From contig NC_063982.1 in NCBI RefSeq assembly GCF_932276165.1, positions 3,799,501-3,863,500 of the forward strand: DNA of 64,000 nucleotides. The letters are read 5' to 3'. The translations under genes and the position numbers were made by a program. Under the pieces are notes generated by a model that saw only the letters and a list, made by a program, of their open reading frames with translations, ran no database searches and was not told the origin of the DNA. This document shows positions 13,001 to 24,849 of the stretch, one piece after another; the stretch's first letter is position 1, and every line of letters begins with the position of its first letter. The DNA is from Plutella xylostella (taxonomy: Eukaryota; Arthropoda; Insecta; Lepidoptera; Plutellidae).

Positions 13001-16000
13001 AAAAATACTAAGGTTTCATTAATGAAACTCGCTGATTTAGCCCCCGAGTCAGGGTCTAACTTTTTGCACATATTTCACAATATACTTACTATTCATATTT
13101 TTCATTTCATTATGTAGGTATTATAACTTACAATCAAAACCCTAAATGTGAAAAAGTAACATCGCCTTAACATGCATCTAACCCGTTAAGTCGTAGAAGA
13201 CATTTAAAAGAATTCTTATTCAAAAAAGGTCAATAAAATAAAATGCTTCATACGAATTTAACGGTTAACACCTATAGTTTATGATAGCTATAAATATTTC
13301 TATATTACACAACTTTGATGTAGCGTTTATGTCATTATATTATATAGGATTCGAATCTTATTTTTTTTAAAGAAATATAAGAATTTGGATTAGATTCCTA
13401 ATTTTGAAATATTGCTTCTGATAGGTGTTAATTCTATAATAAATCATCGTAGAATCAACGAAGATGTTTTAATAAACCCTCAATAAAAAAATTATAAACA
13501 CCACATTAAGGCCCTGTTCCACAATGTCTAGTTAGTGGCTACCTGTAAGATAAAATACATGCTGTCACTGTCACAAAAATAATAACAGAGAGTGACAGCA
13601 TGTATTTTATCTTACAGGTAGCCACTAACTAGACATTGTGGAACAGGGGCTAAATGTAACAAAAACCGCCAACATACAATCCATAATATTCCACTGCAGG
13701 ACATAGCCTACTCCAAGACAAGGTTATTGCAACCACAACAACCTGTTGGAGATATCACAAAAACTTATACTGAACACGTATCTTTTCTTGCAAGTTAAAA
13801 AATATAACACCCGACAAATAGCAAGTAAACAATAGGTCTTCGCAAACAAGGATATTCCACACTTTCTATCCTTTATCTAACTAGACAGACCGGAACAACA
13901 AAACTGAAAAACATACTGAAAAACTTTTTTTAAATAACAAAGCAAATGCCAGTCTTATCCTATACTCTGTCCATTATATTATTGGTTTTTAGACATTCGA
14001 AATCCCATACATATTTGACGACTGCAAAGGAAAACCTACTTTACTTACCAGACATAAGGAAACGTCAAAAATACAATAACATAGTGGAAGCTCTACAGGT
14101 AAAACGGACACCAGAACAAAAAGGTAATTGACTATGTTGTCAGTTTCGTAACAACCAAGCCAAATATTATCGTGTGTTGTAGTTATGCCGACTGAGTCTT
14201 ACGAAATGTAGACTTCCGAAGTGTTATGTCTTCATAAGTGTGCCAAAACTATTATAATGCCATCTCGGGCGTGTAGGTCGGACTGACAGTGAGGCCAAAC
14301 ATTTCGATACAGTTAAACATTTCCCTGGATAAGTTTAGAGGCTATTCCCCAAACTTTACAATAGGTTTAAAATTGAGGTTGTGATATACGAATTTCATAT
14401 TTTTGACTGATGTAAAGAGTCCAAATTCGTGTATTTCAATGTCAATTTTAACCTTGTAGTAAATTTAAAATAATGAATTCTGTAATTTCATATCATAGCA
14501 ATTTCCCTATAGGCTAGAATCGAATCGACGGACTTTATTTTATTTGCTTTGTACTTAACCATTATACCCTCTCGAGCAATGAAAAAGTTCCTGTGACAAT
14601 TAATAGCTCCAAATTACTCTTAAACAGAAAAGGCTAGCTTAATGAGCCGTCTGAAATATTTAATTACATTTAACAGCCCATTAGAATATTACCAACTAAA
14701 AGCTAATATTAATTTTATTGTAAGTTTAAGCAACGCGTTGATGTCTTTTGTATGAACATTTAATATTGTATGATAAAAAACTTAAATTAATTTAAAACTT
14801 AAATTAAATTAATTAAATTATTTTTTATTCTATAATAACCATAAAACATAATTTTCTAAAAGTAAGATTATACCTAATATAAGTTTAATAAATACATTTG
14901 AGGATTAAATAAAAGATAATGGCTCGATATTAAGTTGAACGATTAAATTATTTTTTTCAAATATTGGGGCTAATTGGAGTCTTCTTTTTATAAACAGTAT
15001 GACTGACTTATCAATCCACACCACTAAAGTTATTTGTTTTTTTAACTGTTTTTTTCCATACTATAAAATACGGACTAAGTGATTTTTCATTTTCATACCA
15101 TGAAAACTACAATAATAATTCTCCTCATCCGAAAACATGTTTTTCATTCTTCCTTCTGTCTTTATGTAGACAGGTATGTATCGATGTCTTTAATAACGAA
15201 GTTATTTATAAGTTGAATAACAGTTGTTTACTCCTCGTGCCGGTAACATATTGTATAACTGTTATTTACTCAACCTGTTGACCCACTGTTCACATCAATC
15301 AGCCATGAGATAAGTATTTACGTGTCACAGATGTAATATTCGCAGTTATAACTTTGCGATGTGTGCAGTATTTACGTGTGATTGATGTGATATTCGCAGT
15401 TATGACTTTGCGATGTGTGACGCTGAGTTTATAGCCTATCCTCTACTGTATATTACCATGTTAATTAATGATTGTGAAAAACAATTATTTTTGATTTTTT
15501 GAGGTCGAATGGTTGTAAGTAATTACAATATAGTAATACATAGTAGTAGTGTGTTATATTATAAATAGTACGTTACCTAAGTACATTTTAAAGACATTTC
15601 CTTACAGAAACACCTAGCTAACCAAAAAACTAGATATTTCCGATCATCAATTCCAATTATCAATCTTGCTAGAGATGCCAATGCCTTCCGGATTCGTTTT
15701 TCAAAAGTTATCGCTTGTCAAGATCGAGCGTGATTTCGAAATTCGTTTGATCGAAGATTACGATTCGGCCTTGATAGAGAGCACAGTGTGCGGTGACCCT
15801 TATTTTTTGTGATTCATCGGTTTTAATGAGTTGTTGTTGTCACTTTTTTATTGTACCCTTTATAAACATACACCTTTATAATGTTAATTTTAATTAGTAA
15901 AAGCACATCGTTAAAGAAGTAATTATTCTCATTTACAATACAATACTGTACATTGTAATTCGATATATCATTATAAACTAAATTACAACTAACGAGCCAA

Positions 16001-19000
16001 TAATAACAGTCATAAAATTCAAACTAAACACAAAAGTGGAAAACAAATATTCCGAACTAGGAAATATTGCCTTTAAAAAAATTACCAATTAACTGTTGTT
16101 ATTAAATTGACAACGTCATTCTACGCGAATAAATACAGCGAATTACGCAACAACTCAAACATCCTAAGCGCCTCGAATTTCTTGAGCAAAACTGAGTTTT
16201 AAGTGTCAACTATACGAGTCAAACTGCCATGCGTGATTAGGCTAGCTACTTTGTATTATTGGTCGAAGCTACTCTCGATTTTCGTGTGGTCTCGAAATCG
16301 CGTGAGACTATGTCGCGTGTGTATCGCTAAGGCCGGGACTTTATTGCTGTGCGGCCGCGGAAAAACGCTCCTTTATTAATGTCACACGGCGAAGTGTGAA
16401 TATAACTAATTACAATTAAAAGATAATGTTATACGGTTGTACGTTTGTGCTGTATGCATGCATAAGTGTGTTTATGCATAAACTCATAGGCTGAAATTTC
16501 CTGTAGGGGAAATAACAGTTTTTACTCCGTTCTAGTAGTGGCGAGTGATTGTGAATAGGCAAAGGGAAAATATTTACCACCTTATTTTGAACTCTTACTA
16601 CCTTGAATTACAGGCTAAAACCAATGAAAAAAATTGTATTGCCATGCTTAAATACGTCACAGCTAAGAGTACTCCTGGTGGATTTTTTCATAGAAATTAT
16701 AAGACGAACAATTTTCCACAAAATAACTACAACTATAAAACGCTCGACGCTCCGTTTATAAATAAAACTTCGCCTTAAATCAATCGCCAAGCGTGATGCG
16801 TCGCTGAGCCTATGTTGCTATGACTGTATTAAAATCCGATTGCTATAGTTAAATTGATCTTTTAGTGCTAAATAATATAAAGGCTGTTTTTTAATCTCAG
16901 ATACTAAATTGACCCGCCAATAGAACGATACGTCACACAATCGATCTGTTCAGAATCTGTCAGTCACGTTTCTGAGATTAAAAACCAGATTTTAGTGCTA
17001 AATAATGTAGACTGTATGCATTTTAATAGTGTTATAGTTTAAATGTAAAGATACGAAGAGGAGCTTGTACGAATGCCAAAAACAAACAAACAAAAGACAA
17101 AAGTATGGATACGAATTACCCTTACTAAAAAAACACCAAAAATTTATACTGCGATACACCAAACGAAAATGTGTGTGACCTAACAATTACCTACAAAAAA
17201 ACATGTGTGTAAACTTAAGACAACACCGACACCACTTCCTTGTTCCGAGCAGCAGTCTCGAAGGAAAGAATAAGCCAAATTATTGCCGACCTAGGAGATG
17301 GTACCAAAAGAAGAAGAAGATAACTTATGACAGACCACTTCATTCACTACTAACCCTAAGTTAGTTTAGTTCTCGTGTTTATTACCGACACAACAAAAAT
17401 AAGAATTATATGCGTTTGTCAGGACTTAAACAAAAAAGGAGGTAATTCATAGGTTATACAGTGCGACCGAAAATAGTCCACGCCAAACAATAGAGCACAA
17501 ATTTGCCAAACTACCCATTATTGCTAGACTTTCTAGCCTCCATTTCGGCTTGCATAACAAGATGGCTACCTGTCAAAACGAACTATGATGCAATATCCAA
17601 GAGTCTAGTGATGCAATATTTTCTAGAGAGAAATTCGGACGAATTTGTGTGTCAATTGATTAGTTATTTGGTTGAAAATAGATGGTAATTGACATAAATT
17701 TTACGGTGCATTGTTGTTGTTGGTCATTTTACAACAATGGAATGTGAACTTTTGCGTTTAAGGTTTAAGGGTCAGACTGACATAGTGGCATACATTTCTG
17801 CGTAATTCAGGAAGGTGAATTGAATAGACTTTTATGAGTTCGTGTTATGTAAAGAAGATTGTATTGTTTACCTGAAGATGATTTATTTGTTTGGTCTGTT
17901 TGTTGTGTAACATAAAATGCCACTAGGTTATCATTACCAACACATATTTTATGATTTATGTATACAGTTTTTGATAATATATTTCATTCTTTTTAAGCTT
18001 TCCTGGTTTTCTTATAGTTTACTGCGTGTTGGTATGTATAGTACATATAAGTAGGTACTGGCAATCAGTGACTAACGTAAATCTGACCGCTGTCTTACTG
18101 TCACCAGGGTGACTAACCCTAGTCCAGCTAAAAAACATTCGATCTAATACTTTCAGAAAAAGTGATAACAACAATCCAATAAAATTAACTTTACTACCTT
18201 ATACCTTTACATATGACTAAGTCATTTTACAAAGTTACCTTTATAGAGTTTTCATGATATCTCTATAAAGGTATACCTTCTTAAGATTGAGCATAAATCT
18301 AGCTTTAACGACACAAAATCAGACACGAAGTCGTGAGAAAATCAATAAGTAAACACTAAAACAATCAGAAAGAGCAAAGGTCGAAGTGACAATCGTTTCT
18401 TTATAGCTTTCTCATGAACTCAAGTCTCAAAAGACAATATTAACATTAAAGTGGACACATTATATGAATGGGTACAAACGAAAGCAATGAAAAAGTTCTA
18501 CTTAAAAATTGCCGACCCCAAATGGCCACAATTTTTATACTTACCATTTTATTAAATTTTTTGACACAATATTTGAATTTTCAGTTGGTTGTGTTCTGAT
18601 GCACTAATAAATGTACCTATTTCGATATTACAAGCTAGCCTTTTCCGTTTACAGTCGTGGAACTATTATAGGCCCGATTAGACTAAGTACTACACTTTGC
18701 TATTTACTCTTGATTTACTTGATGAAATACATAAAAAGACACATAACCTGCCTTATTTTTTAACGGCTGAAAGAAAAAAGAACTTTTAAAGCACCAAAAG
18801 TTACTTATTGTTTAGATTTTTTATGATTTAGATTTGCCACCAGCTGTCATCCCATACATTTTCGAGCTGTCCTAACGGGCCTATTATATTTCGACGACTG
18901 TAGGAGTAATTTGTTGCTACGTCACTGGAACTTTTTCATTGTTCGCGAGTGTATATTTTTTTTCTCAATTCTGTATGAAGGAAAGAAAGCTTGTAAAAGG

Positions 19001-22000
19001 ACGGTGCTAATGCCTGTGAAAGGTAATACCGACGAACCTTACATAACAATACTTACTTAATGTGAATCTAGAGATAGAGTAGAACAATACGCGAGTTACC
19101 ACCTGATTTAGATAATCATCATCATCATAGCTGGCAAACTGGGCTTTCTATAGAGAGCCACTGAAAAGATCACCATATGTATTATAACGTTAACAAAAAA
19201 CGAGTTTCTGGTCAAAATTTACAAATTTCCTAAAGAAACACATACCTAAGTAGTCTAAGTACACGGATATTTATATTTTTTCTTTTGGATTTCCTTCCGT
19301 TTTGTCCCCGTGGTGTATGTTGGTGGTGACAATTTTCCACAGAATATAAGATAAGATAAGACAAGATAAGATATTCTTTATTTGCACACAAAAATATGGA
19401 CAATACAAAACTTAATCTAACACATATGTACAAATGGCGGTCTTATCGCTAAAAGGGATTTCTTCCAGACAACCTTTGGGTGGAAGGATATTTAGATGTA
19501 AAGGGTAAAGTGTAGCAAATAAATATAATATAGAAGATCTAAAAAAAGGGTATGTTTCTTTTGGACAGTTCTACAGTTTCTGTTCTACAGTGCTTTTATT
19601 TTTCGCTAGCATACGAGTACTTAATATAATATTTAAACCTATATTATGTACCTATCTGTACCTCAGAGGTAAACAATAACAAGTCCAATTTTTGAAAAAC
19701 GTTTTTTACGGATTTTGATATTTCAAAGTACACTCTATTCAGTGGTAAAAATAAATATGTCGTATCGGTAATATTTTTAAATTTTCTAAGTGTGAAAAAA
19801 TAATAAATCAATTGTAGCTTTAGAGGTAAATCATAACACTAACCCTTAGCATTCTTTATACATATATTATATCGCATATATATATTAAGTCTATTTTGTC
19901 ATTTAGGTGTATGTGTATTTATTTGTATTATTATTATTTATGTAAGTTAAATAGGTAGTTAGTTTGAATTTTTTCGTTTTTATCTTAGATAAATGTTTTA
20001 CTTTAGGTAATTACCACATAGTTTTATGTTTAATTTTATTAAATACTTATAGCTTTTTATTGTATTAAAGGAGTTTAAAAACTTTAGTTTTCCACCAAAC
20101 AAAGGTTGGTTGGAAGAAATTGCTTGTTGGCAATACATTTTTTTAACTGTTTATACAATAAAGTGTTAATAAATAAAAAAATATCGAGGAAGGAACATTA
20201 CAAGAATATAAAAGTACACAATAATTGTCACTATAGCGAAGAATTGTGTTATTTTGAGATCGAAACCATGTGCCAACAACCACTTAATGCGCTGCACAGA
20301 ACTCGTCACCAGCCTACAACTTTCAATACAACCAGCCACGGAGCATTCCCAAGCGATCAGCACCCTAAAAAACCCGCAAAAAAACAACAATACACAATAA
20401 TTTCTACATCCCAAGATCGTGGGATTTCAGCTCGAGTGAAAATCTACTTTTCACTTATATTATAGATGCGTAGCAGAAGAACAGATGCGATCTGGGAACC
20501 ATTGTGTTTGAACGAAAGTGCTTGTGTTGACGTCGAAATATAAATTATTAGTTGTGTATTAAAGCGTTATTTTTACGAATGCGATCATTAGCTGGTATCT
20601 AAATTAGTGTAAGGTTTTAATTTAATGGCGATTGTTTTATTGTTGTTATTCTTTTTAAGGTTATAAACTAATTTGTTATGAAACATGTTACGGTTTGCAC
20701 CGAAAGTTTCTATAGCATGTAAAATGTTCACTTTAATTACAAACTTATTACTTAGTAACAAACTGTATTTTTAATTCATTTCTGTGTATATTTTCGTTGA
20801 AGAAATAATTAAGTATGATAAATTTAAGCAGCGGACTCTACCGATAATAATTTTATCGACAAACTTTAATTAACCGAACAATAGACACTTGCACTAAACA
20901 CTACCAAACAACCAATCATAGACCGATCATTAGTGGCCATTTACCCGAATACGCCAAAGCAAAAAGGTTATTCCATGAATTTGTATGTGAACATTGAATG
21001 TCCTTAGCGTGTGTAAAATTATTGAGGACAGTGGAATCGGACAATGGAACAGGTAAAAGTTGCATACATTTGACGAATACTAACGTTTTACTGCTACACC
21101 ACCTTTTTTTTCCCGCTGGGATTCCGGGAAAAAAAGCAGCCAATGTGTTAGTTCTGCCCGGGACCAAATAGCTTATTTATCGCTGGCTAATAATAGAAAA
21201 GGAACATTCTGCCTTTTAGTCACAAACTAAAACCTCATTATGGTTTGGACATCATGTAGCTACATAGCTCGTAAATTGATAAGATATTTCGTTTTACTAT
21301 CTGGTATGTCATTCAAAATATACGTTATACGTCTACTTTGAATTTAGGGTTATACGTGCATATTTGTAGTGTTCCGTGACCTATCAGCAAGATTATGTTA
21401 CCTCAAAATCAGTACAGCGGCAAGGTACTTGACATAATATACGCGTCAAAAGTATAACACCCCCCTATTATTCCACGAATTTCAATTTACCTAAGCCGTC
21501 GTGTTCTTAAACAGTAAAGCACGAAACATACTTTCATACTTTCACTGATAGAATCGATGCGAGTTTGTTTCCTGGTTTGATAAAAAGCCACTCACGAAGT
21601 ATAGTGGTTTATGGTGTAGTTAGAAGAATGTTTAATACCGTATGCCTTGTATCTTAAACATTCAACATACTACAAGAAGACTTAATAAATCTTATGCACG
21701 ATAAAGATCGTTGTAATTAAAATGTTATGACAATTTTGTGATCTTTCTTTTGTGTAAATATTTCACTATATACATTTTTGGTTTGCCATGGCAAGGATAT
21801 TAGATACCTACTACATATTTGCACGATAGCATCCCAAAAATGGTGTAGGTATTGCACATAAGACCGTTAAATATGACATAAACGCTTATAGAAATTGAAT
21901 GTGTGACATAACGCGGTATTCATAATAATAGATGCCCAATGCTTATCCTTTTATGTTCTGTTATGTGACTGCTGATCGTGTCCAAAAATTTATAAATAAA

Positions 22001-22916
22001 CTTAAGCAACTTACAGTTATGAAATAAGTTATACTGTAGGACTGCTGGGGTGACCCCAACTCTATCTATATAACCCCTATATTACCTACTGGCTTCCCAG
22101 GAAACCTTTCTAGTATTCTAAATACGTTTTTGTCTACGTCATTGTAATCCTGAAAAAAAACTTTCTCTCAATTAAAGAGGTAAAAGAAGAAAAAGGTCAC
22201 TTACCTCGTTCCGCAAACGCCTCAGCATTTCCAGTTCCAATGTCCTGCAGAGCCAGGTCATCTGTCCCCACGTCGTTCAGTCCAAAGTTCTGATCCCGAA
22301 ACACGACATTATCATTGAACCCTCCCGGCCCTCCGTGGGAATTAGTCTGGACTAACGAGTTCACTCCAGGGTCTTGGAAAGGGAAGACCACTCTCGGACT
22401 ACGCGCCTTCCAACCCTGATTTGGGTTGTAGAAGCTATTCCTCACAGCTGGAGCGAAAGAGTTCCCGGGAACGTAATACGGGTCGAACCCAAAATTAGGC
22501 GCATAAGGTCTAGCGAACCTTCCCTGCGTGTAAAACTGCGGTATGATTGGTGGATATTGATTCCGTATTCTCGGGCCTAACGGCTCGTAGAACCTTTCGT
22601 TACCCGACGTCAGTTCTTTATCCAACTCCACATGTTTTGTCGGCTCAGTAGTGTCTTCGGGTGACGTGAAGTCGTAATCTGTGGAGTCATCGAATTTTAT
22701 CTTTCCGTAGCTTTGGGTTAGGTCTATTTCCCCGCGGCCGTACGGCTGTCGGTTTTCTTCATCGTCGAGGAATAGGACCCTGGAGTGCGGTCGCCGGCGG
22801 GGCACGAACATGGGGGCACTGCGGCGCGGCTGGTGCACGCTGAGCGCGCGGCCCGGGCGCTCCGCCGCCGCCGCCGCGCACAACACCAATATCACTTTCC
22901 ACTTTTCGCTCACCAT
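4505..22916 (-). CDS. Secreted serine-protease-family protein with six-Cys CW/CC domain; 5' two coding exons, partial
   Basis: Exons (minus strand): 22916-22205 and 5146-4505; the remainder is off the left edge. The start ATG at 22916 gives a signal peptide (basic MVSEKWK, hydrophobic VILVLCAAAAA). The rest of exon 1 is rich in acidic, Pro, Tyr, Asn and Phe residues, a disordered linker typical of long matrix proteases. The exon 1 donor GTAAGT leaves one base (G) that joins AT of exon 2 after a pyrimidine-rich acceptor to make Asp, so the frame continues. Exon 2 carries Cys-x5-Cys-x5-Cys-Trp-x9-Cys-x6-Cys-Cys, then a linker, and ends at a GTAAGT donor. The same domain precedes the protease domain in the gene at 35883-41589. 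Drosophila Filzig/CG8170-type proteases have this layout (family knowledge; assignment inferred). No catalytic residues are visible, so it could encode an inactive homologue. The exons are separated by 17,058 bp, and an additional small exon there cannot be excluded. Confidence 0.75.
5244..5322. mobile_element. 79-bp fold-back MITE with TAA target duplication
   Basis: The ends are inverted repeats (AGGCAGGTTCAGACTG / CAGTCTGTACCCGCCT) flanked by TAA on both sides. The target is consistent with PIF/Harbinger-type insertion (3-bp TWA duplication, family knowledge). The flanks outside it, 'CATTGTAATGAAACA' and 'TGTTTCATTACAATG', are also inverted, so it may sit within a larger palindrome. Confidence 0.7.
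5708..5960 (+). mobile_element. tRNA-derived SINE, body type 2
   Basis: The head has an A-box-like TGGCGTAGTGGTTAGTGG and a B-box GGGTTCGATTCC, identical in layout to the SINEs at 8139, 28345, 47330 and 50660. The body differs: it continues into 'GTGTAGATATATCAACTGTC' and 'CTAGCTTGGGGTCGG' and ends in a (TTA)n tract. The type 2 body recurs without a head near 31462-31570. The head resembles a tRNA, but the 3' extension and the copies show it is a SINE. Confidence 0.85.
6866..7050. repeat. Long AT dinucleotide/TATA-type microsatellite
   Basis: About 185 bp of nearly pure (AT)n with interspersed ATT steps, then a palindromic 'AATATCTAATAATATATAATATTAGATATT' type arm. It is probably unstable and hairpin-forming. 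No gene is nearby except the enclosing intron. Confidence 0.9.
7283..7470. mobile_element. Half-copy of the 'CAGGGTGTTGCAAA' palindromic element
   Basis: The right end (CGGCTAAGTATACCCTTTTT GCAACACCCTGTATAC) matches both arms of the large palindrome at 49923-50318, and the interior 'CGCGTGACCAAC' and 'TTTTCGTGAATTTCCAAA' blocks also match. It has its own small hairpin, GGGGTGACTCAG/CTGAGTCACCCC. Confidence 0.6.
8139..8392 (-). mobile_element. tRNA-derived SINE, body type 1, minus strand
   Basis: On the minus strand it starts with the tRNA-like head (TGGCGTAGTGGTTAGTGACC, GGGTTCGATTCC), continues through 'ATGGCAATAGGCCCGCC' and 'GGTGCAGCAATGCACCTC' and ends at a (TG)n tract. It matches the copies at 28345, 47330 and 50660. 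It lacks part of the 'CGGGTCTTGGATGTG' block. Confidence 0.9.
9132..9172 (+). repeat. Orphan 3' fragment of SINE body type 1
   Basis: About 40 bp matching the SINE segment from 'AATGCACCTCTGCC' to the end 'TAGTACAAGG' without any head. It is a truncated copy or the result of deletion. Confidence 0.8.
9850..11100 (-). mobile_element. 3' fragment of an RLE-type LINE (zinc knuckle plus nuclease-like end)
   Basis: An open frame on the minus strand (11047 down to 9953, 364 codons, upstream limit set by stops, so the apparent start is artificial). Around residues 26-40 'LPIRFGGLG' resembles the region after an RT domain. Residues 173-189 form a Cys-x-Cys-x8-His-x4-Cys knuckle, followed by RPDG (231-234) and a VWDATCTD strand with Asp249, as in the PD-(D/E)XK restriction-like endonucleases of R2/NeSL/HERO-type LINEs (family knowledge). 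The RT is missing, so it is 5'-truncated. The frame is intact and GC-rich (unlike its surroundings), suggesting a fairly recent insertion. The exact clade is not certain; other invertebrate retroelements carry similar C-termini. Confidence 0.55.
11150..11570 (-). repeat. 3' LTR of the BEL/Pao remnant
   Basis: The sequence between TGTTTGACACG and AAAGAACACA begins TG and ends CA, as LTRs do. On the minus strand it starts TGTGTTC and ends CGTGTCAAACA, like BEL-group LTRs. It begins four bases after the integrase stop codon. No 5' LTR partner is visible in the window, so the boundaries rest on position and termini only. Confidence 0.6.
11574..12701 (-). pseudogene. BEL/Pao retrotransposon pol fragment: integrase with its core deleted
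   Basis: A 375-codon open frame covering the end of RNase H/linker, the integrase zinc-binding region ('DAHKKTLHGG', H112 and H117, then 'CVTF'), and the C-terminal part ('NFGGLWEAGVRSTK', 'CLNSRPLT', 'TPGNFLVG', 'QRWRLVQKM', 'PPAKWLLGRV') typical of Pao elements. At residue 150/151 (about 12251) the frame jumps from the zinc region directly to the segment just after the second catalytic Asp. About 90 residues including both Asp residues and one zinc Cys are missing, without a frame break. RT, protease and gag are absent. It therefore cannot integrate. It is followed by the LTR at 11150-11570. Confidence 0.85.
13510..13650. mobile_element. Near-perfect fold-back MITE, TAA target
   Basis: The two arms of about 58 bp (CCCTGTTCCACAATGTCTAG ... 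and its exact inverse) are nearly identical and separated by about 22 bp. TAA flanks both sides. No coding capacity. Arm identity suggests recent activity. Confidence 0.85.
15314..15421. repeat. Tandem duplication, 54-bp unit x2
   Basis: The unit starts GTATTTACGTGT, includes ATATTCGCAGTTAT and ends GCGATGTGTG. The two copies differ at a few positions. Located in the large intron; no coding role is visible. Confidence 0.8.
16860..17005. mobile_element. Small inverted-repeat element inside 17-bp direct repeats
   Basis: A segment of about 105 bp with ends GGCTGTTTTTTAATCTCAG and CTGAGATTAAAAACCAG (inverted) lies between two copies of TTTTAGTGCTAAATAAT. A relative with the same ends lies at 49833-49923 without these direct repeats. 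Either the repeat is a long target duplication or the element landed in a pre-existing duplication. Confidence 0.65.
18478..18951. mobile_element. CACTCACGGGC-type MITE interrupted by a second MITE
   Basis: The outer ends (AGCAATGAAAAAGTTC and GGAACTTTTTCATTG) match the family at 2544, 39635 and 61599. The interior 'CTAGCCTTTTCCGTTTA' is cut and resumes with 'GGAGTAATTTG' after 18902; the intervening sequence is the separate element 18652-18900. Confidence 0.75.
18652..18900. mobile_element. CAGTCG-family MITE with TA duplication, nested
   Basis: A 249-bp element with inverted ends (CAGTCGTGGAACTATTATAG / CTATTATATTTCGACGACTG) and TA on both sides, inserted into another MITE. A second copy, in opposite orientation and also flanked by TA, lies at 35178-35426. 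The TA duplication points to Tc1/mariner mobilisation. Confidence 0.85.
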
Positions 22917-23180
22917 CTTGCGTCGGTCACTGCTCTGCAAACTTCACTTTCATAACATTTTTTTTCGCGCGCCAGACTTAAATTTCGGCGGTTTGAATTT
23001 AGAACGCGGTTTCCGAATTTTGCTGTTTAGTTTTTTGAATTAAATAAACGCTGATTGGTTGGTTAAAGGTTCATGTTTTGTTGTGGTTGGTGGGTGGGAC
23101 GCGCGTGGCGAGCGGTGCGCGGGCGCGGACTGGCGGCGGCGGGCCCGGGCCCCACTATCGGGAGGTGGTTATGTAAAGCG
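22917..23180 (-). promoter_or_regulatory. CpG-rich 5' flank of the minus-strand protease gene
   Basis: Immediately upstream of the ATG at 22916 the base composition switches from AT-rich intron to a GC/CpG-dense patch (notably 23100-23160 with repeated GCG and GGCGGCGGC), which also covers the first codons of the exon. This is the expected place for the transcription start and 5' UTR. No TATA box at a sensible distance is evident and the exact start cannot be fixed. Confidence 0.4.
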
Positions 23181-24849
23181 ATATGTCTTGTGACGTGATA
23201 ATTTGCGTAATATTCGTCTCGCGGAGATAGTTTCGTTGCTACGCGGTTGGGGCGGGGGTGGAAGAGCCAATTTATTTGTTTTGCCAATACTTTTTTTTAA
23301 GTTTTTTTTACAGGAGATTTCTCTCGTAAGTTTCCACAGATTAAATGTATTTTCCCGAGCGCTTTTGTTTTGTTTTATATTTTTATTTTATTTATTGGGG
23401 AAAATTGTTGATGATTTTCAATTGATACTTTTTTAAATATTTTTTTCATTACAGGATGTTCTTCGATATATCGTAGTATAGGGCGCCATAACTAGTAAAT
23501 ATGTATAAAAGGTAAATAAATATTTTTATAATTTGTATTCTCTATATTCCATGTCCATGTTTATTTCTTCTACCCTAGATAATTATCATGAATGACTTAT
23601 ACCTAATTCATAGTTGTATACCTTGTTCGTATAAATATTTGTATTTTTCCTGCCTATTTTGGGATAACCATTTATGTTGTTTCTGTTGGTCTAAAATAGC
23701 TATATTTCCGTCCTTTCTTCCAAAACATAAATATAGTACATTTTCTATTACAGAGCCATCTATACATAAGCTAAGAGAATTGTAAACCAAAATATAAGCG
23801 GCGCTGGCGCATATGAAGACGAAGCTTTCTTCAACAGATAGAGTTCAAGGAAAGAACCTTTCACTTAGTGATCCATGCTTTCCGCTAGATGGCGTTGGCA
23901 CAAATAAACAACAATTTCTTAAAAATATATTGGTAAATGTGATTTTTCAGATATATATCAGAAGTAACTACTTAACATATTTTTGGTGATAGAGCAGTAA
24001 GTTGTATTTTATTGTTGGAAAAATATCTATTCCCCGTACAACAAAGTCCAGACCAGATTCGGATAATAATTTTATCTGATAGTTAGTTTATTTATTTATT
24101 TCCTACATAAATCTTAAGTTAAACCCATAAATTGAATAACAGTAATTTAGCACATCACCCTGTATAAATTTTATACATATATTATTGAGGTAGCTATAGA
24201 TACTGATCTGAGATAGAACTTACATTTTTCTTGCGCGTTGATGTCTTTTATATGGAACAAGCGTCTAGTAGTATCCGCAATAAAAAAAAAACTTTCGTAC
24301 ACGTTTCTTATCGACATTTTCCAAACAAACTAACAATGTATCTTTAATTATACATTAAATAACTTTATATTTTATAAAGTATTTCTAATAATATTCTTAA
24401 AAGATACCATTAAAAAAATATCTCGTATTTACAAAATTATGACAGAAATAAAATTTTATAAGAAAACTATTTACATATACTTAAATGAGCCGATAATTAT
24501 GTAACATAGAGTAAGTAATGTTCGCAGATGGTACCATTTAATACCTATAATACCTTCCTATACTTGGTCTCTCCGAGGCAAACAAAAACTTTCTTGATGT
24601 GACGTGGCGAGAAAACCTAAAATATTTAGTAACAGTAATATTTAATTTTAATATGTATACAGATAGGAACTGTTTTCAACATATTTCATATTTAACTTAT
24701 AGTTAAAATTACTCAATAAAAGATAGGATAAGGTGGTAATAGAGATAATAGGTAATAGCTTCCACTCCGAGTCTCTAGCCTAAGCAATGGAATTATCTGT
24801 TAAACATTAATGAACTAATGTCCAGATTATCCCTATTGCTCTCATAATA

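Larger units (their letters stand above)
5147..22204 (-). other. Intron 1 of the minus-strand protease gene (about 17 kb)
   Basis: It is bounded by a GTAAGT donor (22204/22203 on the minus strand) and a TTCTCTATCATTCAG acceptor (to 5147). It is AT-rich and filled with repeats that are listed separately. Outside them (for example 5330-5700, 5960-6860, 7480-8130, 8400-9130, 9180-9840, 12750-13500, 13660-15300, 15430-16850, 17010-18470, 18960-22200) I see no convincing exon, only AT-rich sequence with short spurious open frames, LINE-tail scraps near 8685-8760, 19440-19505 and 20095-20140, and an RTE-tail scrap at 21105-21170. Confidence 0.65.

Noticed and set aside
13946..14131. Small plus-strand frame with a hydrophobic start
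   Set aside because: No splice partners, no recognised domain, AT-rich intron background. Expected by chance.
20106..20465. 119-codon plus-strand frame
   Set aside because: Apparent start is not ATG and composition is that of intron; no domain.
23063..23287. Minus-strand frame in the GC-rich patch upstream of the protease gene
   Set aside because: Low-complexity, proline/arginine-rich, no start context or splice support; explained by CpG-rich promoter-like DNA.
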